Assembly (NCBI GenBank): GCA_052390415.1
Contig: JBQTGY010000157.1
Coordinates: forward strand, 1-12,701
DNA from: JANNWF01 sp052390415
GTDB taxonomy: Bacteria; Pseudomonadota; Gammaproteobacteria; Xanthomonadales; Xanthomonadaceae
Length of the DNA: 12,701 nt
Reading direction: 5' to 3'
The notes below the pieces were generated by a model. The model did no database searches. It was not told where the DNA came from and was given only the letters and a program-made list of their open reading frames with translations. Below, one piece after another: positions 7,325 to 12,701 of the stretch (its first letter is position 1; each line of letters begins with the position of its first letter). The position numbers and the translations under genes were made by a program.

Positions 7325-9347
7325 GTCCCGCTGCTAGCCGGCTTCCTTGGGCTATGGCTCGCTTGGCATCCAGTTCAGCGGCAACATCAGCGCCGCCAAT
7401 CAGGTGCGCCTTGATGCCGAGCGCGAGCAGCGGTTCGACCAGTTCGCGCAGCGGATCCTGCCCGGCGCATATCACTACGTCATCGACCGCGAGGCACTGC
7501 GACGCATCGCCGATCTTGATGTGCAGGCCGTCGTCGTCAATGCGCTCGTAACTCACATTGCCGAGCATGCGGACCTGCTTGTGCTTGAGCGCGGCGCGAT
7601 GAATCCAGCCGGTGGTCTTGCCGAGCTTGGCACCGGGGCGGCCTTCTGAGCGTTGCAGCAGCCACACCTCTCGAGCGGGCGGTTCTGGTGCCGGCTCGCG
7701 CAGGCCGCCAGCACTCTCGAAGCTCGGATCGACGCCCCACTCAGCCATCCAGCGCTGGGTCTCAAGCGTCGCTGAGACACCTTCCTGAACCAGATACTCG
7801 GCAACGTCAAAGCCAATGCCGCCAGCGCCAATCAGCGCGACCTTGTTGCCGACCTGCCGTCGGCCGCTGACTACCTCGACATACGAGCTGACCTTGGCGT
7901 GTTCGATGCCCGCAATCGCTGGGCGGCGCGGTGCAATGCCGGTGGCAAGAATCACCTCGTCAAAGCCGTCATCCTTGAGTGCCTGCGCGTCGACGCGGGT
8001 GCCTAGTCGCAGTTCGACCCCTGTGACTTCTAGCTGACGACGGAAGTAGCGCAGCGTCTCGTGAAACTCCTCCTTGCCGGGAATCTGCTTGGCAAGATTG
8101 AACTGGCCGCCGATTTCGGTGGCGGAGTCGAACAAGGTCACATGATGACCGCGTTCTGCGGCGACTGTGGCGGCTGCCAATCCTGCTGGACCAGAACCCA
8201 CCACCGCGATCCGCTTGGGCGATTTCGTCGGCAGGTAGTTGAGTTCGGTCTCGGCGCAGGCGCGCGGATTTACCAGACAACTGGCCTTCTTGTTCACGAA
8301 TACGTGGTCCAGACAGGCCTGATTGCAGGCAATGCAGGTGTTGATTTCATCGGCGCGGTGCTCGCGGGCCTTGCGCACCCATTGCGAATCCGCCAGCAGC
8401 GGACGCGCCATTGAAACCATGTCGGCCTGACCGCTGGCGATCACCCGCTCGGCGACCTCGGGCATATTGATGCGATTGACCGCGACCAGCGGTATGCGGA
8501 TATGCGGCTTGAGCTTGGCGGTAACGCCCGCAAACGCTGCGCGCGGTACTGACGTCGCAATCGTCGGCACCCGTGCCTCGTGCCAACCGATACCGGTATT
8601 GATGATGGTTGCGCCGGCAGCCTCGATCGCCTTCGCAGTCGCAACAATCTCATCCCAACTCGAACCTCCTTCGACCAGCTCCAACATCGACAAGCGGAAG
8701 ATGATGATGAAATCCGCACCAACCGCCTCGCGCGTGCGGCGCACGATTTCAACCGCAAAGCGGATGCGCTTCTCGAAGCTGCCGCCCCACGCATCCTCCC
8801 GATGGTTGGTGCGAGGCGCGAGGAATTGGTTGATCAGATAGCCTTCCGAGCCCATGACTTCGACGCCGTCATAACCTGCCTCGCGCGCCAGTTTGGCGCT
8901 GCGCACAAAGGCGTTGATCTGCCGCTCCACGCCGCCTGCCGACAACGCGCGGGGTTTGAAGGGATTGATCGGCGCCTTCAAGGCGGTCGGAGCGACCGAC
9001 AACGGATGGTAGGAATAGCGACCCGCGTGCAGCAGCTGCAAGCAGATGATCCCGCCCTCCGCATGCACGGCCTTGGTCACCAAACTGTGGCGGCGCACTT
9101 CCCATGGCATCGACAGCTTGCCCGAGAAGGGTTTCAGCCAGCCCAGCATGTTGGGCGACACGCCGCCGGTGACGATCAAGCCAACCCCGCCGCGCGCGCG
9201 CTCAGCAAAGTAGGCCGCGAGTTTGGGGAAGTCGGCGGCCTTGTCTTCCAAGCCGGTATGCATCGAGCCCATCAGCACGCGATTGGGCAGGCTGCGAAAA
9301 CCGAGATCGAGTGGGCTGAGCAGGTGTGGGTAATGACTGTCGGTCAT
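7320..9347 (-). CDS. fadH: NADPH-dependent 2,4-dienoyl-CoA reductase
   Basis: The enzyme reduces 2,4-dienoyl-CoA to 3-enoyl-CoA with NADPH during beta-oxidation of unsaturated fatty acids, using FMN, FAD and one 4Fe-4S cluster. The 675-residue protein matches E. coli FadH (672) throughout. Residues 1-330 are the Old Yellow Enzyme-type FMN barrel, with Tyr170 (GSEGYLI) and His256 (GWHEAR) corresponding to the catalytic E. coli Tyr166 and His252. The iron-sulfur ligands are Cys338, Cys341, Cys345 and Cys357, spaced CX2CX3CX11C as in E. coli. FAD binding is at GSGPAG (384-389) and NADPH binding at GAGGIG (507-512). The start is the ATG whose first base is 9347, which fits the family N-terminus (YPHLLSPLDLGF); an upstream in-frame extension to 9485 has no family counterpart. 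It is divergent from prpD and ends inside a REP-like repeat. Confidence 0.97.
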   Translation of the reverse strand: MTDSHYPHLLSPLDLGFRSLPNRVLMGSMHTGLEDKAADFPKLAAYFAERARGGVGLIVTGGVSPNMLGWLKPFSGKLSMPWEVRRHSLVTKAVHAEGGIICLQLLHAGRYSYHPLSVAPTALKAPINPFKPRALSAGGVERQINAFVRSAKLAREAGYDGVEVMGSEGYLINQFLAPRTNHREDAWGGSFEKRIRFAVEIVRRTREAVGADFIIIFRLSMLELVEGGSSWDEIVATAKAIEAAGATIINTGIGWHEARVPTIATSVPRAAFAGVTAKLKPHIRIPLVAVNRINMPEVAERVIASGQADMVSMARPLLADSQWVRKAREHRADEINTCIACNQACLDHVFVNKKASCLVNPRACAETELNYLPTKSPKRIAVVGSGPAGLAAATVAAERGHHVTLFDSATEIGGQFNLAKQIPGKEEFHETLRYFRRQLEVTGVELRLGTRVDAQALKDDGFDEVILATGIAPRRPAIAGIEHAKVSSYVEVVSGRRQVGNKVALIGAGGIGFDVAEYLVQEGVSATLETQRWMAEWGVDPSFESAGGLREPAPEPPAREVWLLQRSEGRPGAKLGKTTGWIHRAALKHKQVRMLGNVSYERIDDDGLHIKIGDASQCLAVDDVVICAGQDPLRELVEPLLALGIKAHLIGGADVAAELDAKRAIAQGSRLAAGL

Positions 9348-9590
9348 GGCAGTACGGTCGCGTATGGGATGTGTACCGTGCCTTGAAATCGGGGAATGCT
9401 CAAGCGATTGGCACCGCCGAGCACACAAGGTGACGGCCTTGAATACTAAAGCTGGGCGTCGAGTGCAGTTACTGTGACGATGCAATGTTCACGCGGCGGC
9501 GTGTTGGGTGGGACATGGACGTTCAGCCAGTAGCGCGATCTGGCAAACTACGCGCTTAACTTTCCGCCCATTACCGACGACTTCGACGCC
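9348..9590. promoter_or_regulatory. Divergent fadH-prpD control region
   Basis: This 243-bp spacer must hold promoters for both divergent genes. Visible features are repeated CTTGA/TCAAG half-sites: CTTGA at 9382-9386 facing TCAAG at 9400-9404, and CAAGG at 9426-9430 facing CCTTG at 9437-9441. The 8-mer GCCTTGAA occurs twice (9380-9387 and 9436-9443). I see neither a clear sigma-70 pair for either direction nor a PsrA-type GAAAC/GTTTC palindrome. Operator function is inferred from symmetry and position only. Confidence 0.4.
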
Positions 9591-11039
9591 ATGAGCAGCC
9601 ACGACATTCGCTCCGCCAAACGCCCCGATCCCGATCAGCCGATGGTCGATATCGCTGACTATGTCGTCGACTACTACTTGAGTTCGCCGGAAGCATTCAC
9701 CACAGCGCGCTACATGCTGCTGGACAGTTTGGCCTGCTCGATGATGGCGATGAAGTTTCCCGAGTGCGTCAAGCACCTCGGCCCCATCGTCCCCGGTGCA
9801 ACTATGGTCGGGGGCGTCAAAGTTCCGGGTACCTCGTGGGAACTGGATCCAGTCCAAGCGGCCTACAACATCGGCGTGCAAGTGCGCTGGCTCGATTTCA
9901 ACGACACCTGGCTGGCGGCAGAGTGGGGCCATCCTTCTGACAACCTTGGCGCCATCCTTGCGGTGGGTGACTACGTTTCGCGTCAGGCAGTGCAGGCAGG
10001 TAACAAGCCGATCACAGTGCGTGATGTGCTTGCCTACGCCATCAAGGCGCACGAGATTCAGGGCAACTACGCGTTGCAGAACAGCTTCAATCGGGTCGGA
10101 CTCGATCACGTCATCCTCGTCCGACTAGCCTCGACGGCGGTGGCCACCTGCATGCTCGGTGGTGGCAAAGAAGAAATCATCAATGCGGTGTCGCACAGCT
10201 GGGTCGACAACGGTGTGTTGCGAACCTATCGCCACGCGCCGAACGCGGGTCCGCGCAAGAGTTGGGCGGCGGGTGATGCCTGCCGGCGAGCAGTTACTCA
10301 CGCATTCAATGCGATGAAGGGCTGCGTCGGTTATCCCAGTGCGCTGACTGCCAAGACCTGGGGCTTCTACGATGTCGCCTTCAAGGGCAAGGCCTTCACT
10401 TTTGAGCGTGGCTTCGGCAGCTACGTGATGGAAAACGTGCTGTTCAAGATCAGCTATCCGGCCGAGTTCCATGCGCAGACTGCCGTGGAATGCGCCATGC
10501 AACTGCATTCGCAAGTGGCTGAGCAACTCGATCACATCGAGCGGATCGTCATCGAGACCCAGGAAGCCGGTGTCAGGATCATCGACAAGACCGGACCGCT
10601 GGCCAACTACGCTGATCGCGATCATTGCCTGCAGTACATGATCGCGGTGCCCTTGATCTTCGGGCGCCTGACCGCCGATGACTACAGCGATGCCGTCGCC
10701 GCCGATCCGCGTATCGACATTCTGCGCAGCAAGATGCAGGTCAGCGAAAATCCGCGTTTTACCGCCGATTACTTTGACGCCGACAAGCGCTATATCGGCA
10801 ATTCGATTCAAGTCTTCTTCAAGGATGGCAGCAGCACCGACAAGGTCTCCATTGACTACCCGATCGGACATCGCGAGCGTCGCGGTGAAGGCGTGCCGGT
10901 GTTGTTGAAGAAGTTTGAGACGGCGGTAAGCGAGCATTTCCCCGCCTATCGCGCCAAGCAGATTCTTGACTTGGTGCGTGACACGTCAAAGTTTGAAGCT
11001 ACACCGATTCACAAGTTGATGGACTTGTTCGCACGCTAA
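9591..11039 (+). CDS. prpD: 2-methylcitrate dehydratase PrpD (MmgE/PrpD family)
   Basis: PrpD dehydrates 2-methylcitrate to 2-methyl-cis-aconitate in the 2-methylcitrate cycle, which converts propionyl-CoA and oxaloacetate to pyruvate and succinate. The 482-residue protein matches E. coli PrpD (483) end to end. Conserved blocks include RWLDFNDTWLAAEWGHPSDN at 99-118, KAHEIQG at 152-158, NSFNRVGLDHV at 164-174, RTYRHAP at 211-217, RKSWAAGDA at 222-230, GSYVMENVLFKIS at 276-288 and DRDHCLQYM at 342-350. This is the iron-independent dehydratase, distinct from AcnD/PrpF. The ATG fits the family N-terminus, but no Shine-Dalgarno is visible before it. Partners prpB and prpC are not in the window; the gene stands alone beside divergent fadH, suggesting a fatty-acid or propionate catabolic context. 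Confidence 0.95.
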   Translation: MSSHDIRSAKRPDPDQPMVDIADYVVDYYLSSPEAFTTARYMLLDSLACSMMAMKFPECVKHLGPIVPGATMVGGVKVPGTSWELDPVQAAYNIGVQVRWLDFNDTWLAAEWGHPSDNLGAILAVGDYVSRQAVQAGNKPITVRDVLAYAIKAHEIQGNYALQNSFNRVGLDHVILVRLASTAVATCMLGGGKEEIINAVSHSWVDNGVLRTYRHAPNAGPRKSWAAGDACRRAVTHAFNAMKGCVGYPSALTAKTWGFYDVAFKGKAFTFERGFGSYVMENVLFKISYPAEFHAQTAVECAMQLHSQVAEQLDHIERIVIETQEAGVRIIDKTGPLANYADRDHCLQYMIAVPLIFGRLTADDYSDAVAADPRIDILRSKMQVSENPRFTADYFDADKRYIGNSIQVFFKDGSSTDKVSIDYPIGHRERRGEGVPVLLKKFETAVSEHFPAYRAKQILDLVRDTSKFEATPIHKLMDLFAR

Positions 11040-11082
11040 CGGCAACAACGAATAGCGACGAATGGCAGCCGTAACGGCTTTG

Positions 11083-11180
11083 CTCCCTCCCCGGTGTTCG
11101 GGGGCGATGCCCTGCGGCGTACAGGCCGCAGGCCTTTGCAGGGTGGAGCGCGCTTCGCGCAGGACGGATTGGGGGAGGGG
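11083..11180. repeat. Multi-hairpin palindromic repeat element after prpD
   Basis: This 98-bp element begins with ctccctcccc and ends with gggggagggg, whose cores ccctcccc (11085-11092) and ggggaggg (11172-11179) pair perfectly. Inside are two more hairpins: cctgcggc/gccgcagg at 11111-11118 and 11125-11132, and gcgcg/cgcgc at 11148-11152 and 11156-11160. The layout of short inverted ends around internal hairpins, with no gene inside, resembles the small CTCCCTC-type intergenic repeats of Xanthomonadales (from memory). It starts 44 nt after the prpD stop and may act as its 3'-end structure, since no U-tract terminator is seen. Confidence 0.6.
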
Positions 11181-11200
11181 TCAGAAGGTACATGGCTTCT

Positions 11201-11261
11201 CTAATGGACATGGCGATTTGGACTTCCAGAAAATAAGGAAGGTTGTCCCCATGTCCGTTAG
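11201..11261. repeat. Inverted repeat with 13-bp arms upstream of ompA
   Basis: The arms ctaatggacatgg (11201-11213) and ccatgtccgttag (11249-11261) are complementary apart from one T/C difference, which becomes a G-U pair in RNA. The interior contains cttcc (11223-11227) and ggaag (11237-11241), which can form a nested stem. A separate agaag/cttct hairpin (11183-11187 and 11196-11200) abuts it. It may be a small non-coding RNA structure or the remnant of a mobile element. Confidence 0.5.
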
Positions 11262-11306
11262 TGCGGTAGCACACGGAGGAAGGATGTCAGTCGTGTTATC
11301 TTTTTG

Positions 11307-11338
11307 TTAACCCGCTGTCACGTTTCAGGTAGTATTCT
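11307..11338 (+). promoter_or_regulatory. Candidate sigma-70-type promoter for ompA
   Basis: TTAACC at 11307-11312 (4 of 6 to TTGACA) is followed after 17 bp by TAGTAT at 11330-11335 (4 of 6 to TATAAT); TATTCT at 11333-11338 overlaps it. Transcription from here would give a leader of roughly 85 nt containing a cgcgac/gtcgcg stem (11342-11347 and 11361-11366). The match is moderate and the call rests on position before a normally highly expressed gene. Confidence 0.35.
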
Positions 11339-11416
11339 GCCCGCGACTTTCGCTGCGGTTGTCGCGCTCAGTTGGGTGCGTAACCGATGCATGGTTTTAG
11401 AACTTTTTCACTCACT

Positions 11417-11421
11417 AGGAG
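11417..11421 (+). promoter_or_regulatory. Ribosome binding site of ompA
   Basis: AGGAG lies 6 nt before the ATG at 11428. This is the best Shine-Dalgarno of any gene in the window and decides the start against the in-frame TTG at 11422, which would sit directly against it. Confidence 0.85.
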
Positions 11422-11427
11422 TTGTCG

Positions 11428-12510
11428 ATGAACAAGAAGATTCTCTGCGGCGCACTGCTCGGCGCGCTTGGCTTGGCACACTCAGCGGTCGCCCAAGATT
11501 TTGATGATCGCTGGTACGTTTCCGGCTCGGTTGGCATCGAGAGCTTCGATGATGATCGCAACATCGACAACGACTACCTGACCGGCGGTATCGGGTTCGG
11601 CAAGTTCTTCGCCCCGAATTGGTCGTTTGACGCGCAGTTGGAAAGCACCAATCCGCGCACGCAGGGCACCCAGCTGAACTGGAGCATGTACTCGGCGAGC
11701 TTGGTCGGCCGCTACCACTTCAAGATGGAAGATTCCAACTGGTGGCCGTACGTTTCCTTCGGTGCCGGCGTGCAGCGCCACGAAGACGAGTTCAGCAATC
11801 CGCGTGGTGGACGTCCGCTGGAGCGCAAGGGCAACGACTTCCTGGCTCAGATAGGCGGTGGTCTGCAAGGCGATTTTGGTCGCACCAGCCTGCGCTTGGA
11901 AGCCAGTCAGCGTCTGGACACGGATGATGAGTCCGGCCTCGAAGACGATTTCTTTGCTGACACCGTGTTCGGCGTCTCGGTGCTGGTCAAGTTTGGTGAA
12001 ACCAGCGCAGCACCTTCATCGCCGACCAGCGCGCCAGAAGTTCCGGCCGCACCGGTCAAAACCTGCGCCGACATGGACGATGACGGCGATGGCGTCAACA
12101 ACTGCAACGACAAGTGCCCGGACTCGCAAGCCGGTCAGACCGTTGGCCCGGATGGTTGCCCGGTGCCAGTCACCATCGATCTGCGTGGCGTCAACTTCGA
12201 TTTCGACAAGTCCACCCTGCGTCCTGATGCAGTGGCGATCTTGACCGAGGCCGTCTCCATCCTGACCAAGTACCCGGAGCTGCGGGTTGAAGTCGCCGGT
12301 CACACCGACGCCGTCGGCACCGACGCCTACAACCAAGGTCTGTCTGAGCGTCGCGCGCGCGCCGTGTATGACTACCTGACCAGCAACGGCATTGCTGCTT
12401 CCCGTTTGGCGGGTCCGAACGGTTTTGGCGAAGGCCGTCCGATCGACACCAATGACACCGACGAAGGCCGCGCTCGTAACCGTCGCACCGAGTTGAACGT
12501 GCAGAACTAA
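11428..12510 (+). CDS. OmpA-family outer-membrane protein
   Basis: The 360-residue protein is an outer-membrane beta-barrel tethered to peptidoglycan. A signal peptide ends at about residue 22 (SAVA before QD). Residues about 23-190 form an 8-strand barrel of the OmpA/OMP_b-brl type, with alternating aromatic strands such as WYVSGSVGIESF and FGVSVLVKF. A Pro/Ala/Ser-rich linker (about 192-211) leads to an acidic thrombospondin type 3-like segment (DMDDDGDGVNNCNDKCPD, 215-232) that probably binds calcium; Cys213, Cys226, Cys230 and Cys244 may form disulfides. The OmpA C-terminal domain (about 253-358) carries GHTD with Asp294 and the LSERRA helix with Arg309, the usual ligands of the diaminopimelate peptide. 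The gene is a single-gene unit with its own Shine-Dalgarno and terminator. It is probably a major structural protein, but porin activity is not shown by the sequence. Confidence 0.95.
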   Translation: MNKKILCGALLGALGLAHSAVAQDFDDRWYVSGSVGIESFDDDRNIDNDYLTGGIGFGKFFAPNWSFDAQLESTNPRTQGTQLNWSMYSASLVGRYHFKMEDSNWWPYVSFGAGVQRHEDEFSNPRGGRPLERKGNDFLAQIGGGLQGDFGRTSLRLEASQRLDTDDESGLEDDFFADTVFGVSVLVKFGETSAAPSSPTSAPEVPAAPVKTCADMDDDGDGVNNCNDKCPDSQAGQTVGPDGCPVPVTIDLRGVNFDFDKSTLRPDAVAILTEAVSILTKYPELRVEVAGHTDAVGTDAYNQGLSERRARAVYDYLTSNGIAASRLAGPNGFGEGRPIDTNDTDEGRARNRRTELNVQN

Positions 12511-12533
12511 GCACATAGCTTCACAGCAACACG

Positions 12534-12565
12534 AAAAGCCCGGCCTAGTGCCGGGCTTTTTCTTT
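12534..12565 (+). terminator. Intrinsic terminator of ompA
   Basis: The stem aaaagcccggc (12534-12544) pairs perfectly with gccgggctttt (12550-12560) around a 5-nt loop, followed by further T residues (tcttt). It lies 23 nt after the stop codon. The A-tract on the left arm could also support termination from the opposite strand. Confidence 0.93.
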
Positions 12566-12574
12566 GTAGCCGTC

Positions 12575-12701
12575 CTAGCCCGGACATTTCATGAGGGGGC
12601 GCGAGTGATCACGTTCGGCGGCTTCGCCGCTACGCGGGGCTGTTGCCCCGAGCGGATTTGCGGCCAGCGCAAGGCGCGCCCGTGAACAAGGGCGCTTTGA
12701 C
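12575..12701. repeat. Hairpin-rich repeat or mobile-element end at the right edge
   Basis: After the ompA terminator a block begins with tagcccggacatttcatgag (12576-12595) and continues with three hairpins in a row: gcggc/gccgc (12618-12622, 12626-12630), cggggc/gccccg (12635-12640, 12645-12650) and gcgccc/gggcgc (12676-12681, 12690-12695). No gene is visible. From memory, the opening resembles sequence next to insertion elements or dispersed repeats in proteobacteria. The block runs off the window, so its far end and any transposase cannot be judged. Confidence 0.4.

Noticed and set aside
8580..9386. 268-codon open frame antisense to fadH
   Set aside because: It is the mirror of conserved FadH coding sequence, with no start context or recognisable motif of its own.
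9348..9485. 46-residue N-terminal extension of FadH from an upstream start
   Set aside because: The extension is Arg/His/Cys-rich with no family counterpart, while the ATG at 9347 gives the length and N-terminus of known FadH proteins.
10125..10937. 270-codon open frame antisense to prpD
   Set aside because: Same reasoning: the composition follows the sense codons of a well-conserved enzyme.
11062..11310. 82-codon open frame between prpD and ompA
   Set aside because: It runs across the palindromic repeat element and inverted repeat, which explain the open frame; no start signal or domain.

Overview
This is a chromosomal window of high G+C content from a gammaproteobacterium, most likely in or near the Lysobacterales (Xanthomonadales). 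The assignment is inferred from three things: an Oar-type TonB-dependent receptor with a carboxypeptidase-regulatory-like N-terminus, orthologues of Escherichia coli PpnN, FadH and PrpD, and intergenic spaces filled with short palindromic REP-like repeats. There are six full-length protein genes. I see no rRNA, tRNA, CRISPR array, phage gene, intact transposase or defence system. The coding content is ordinary metabolism and cell envelope; the less explained material lies between the genes.

Layout. A two-domain acyltransferase of the OlsF type (124-1866, +) has a PlsC-like domain followed by an OlsB/hemolysin-like N-acyltransferase domain, and probably acts in ornithine-lipid or related membrane-lipid synthesis. 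After a 267-nt leader region comes a large outer-membrane TonB-dependent receptor (2134-5604, +), closed by a clear intrinsic terminator. Next is the nucleotide 5'-monophosphate nucleosidase gene ppnN (5770-7140, +). It converges on fadH (7320-9347, -), with several REP-like hairpins in the 179-bp gap; one of them supplies the fadH stop codon. fadH (2,4-dienoyl-CoA reductase) is divergent from prpD (2-methylcitrate dehydratase, 9591-11039, +). The 243-bp divergent spacer carries a cluster of CTTGA/TCAAG half-sites. A repeat-rich 388-bp gap follows, and then an OmpA-family porin/peptidoglycan anchor (11428-12510, +) with a strong Shine-Dalgarno and a strong terminator. The right end is a hairpin-rich repeat running off the window.

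How the genes fit together. fadH and prpD are both carbon-catabolic: one clears double bonds in unsaturated fatty acids during beta-oxidation, the other belongs to the 2-methylcitrate cycle that consumes the propionyl-CoA from odd-chain or branched substrates. Shared control from the divergent spacer is plausible but unproven. The acyltransferase, receptor and OmpA protein are all envelope functions. The receptor and ompA genes share a similar block of about 30 bp in their leaders (1912-1940 and 11293-11323), the most testable regulatory signal here. I did not find a convincing novel multi-gene system.
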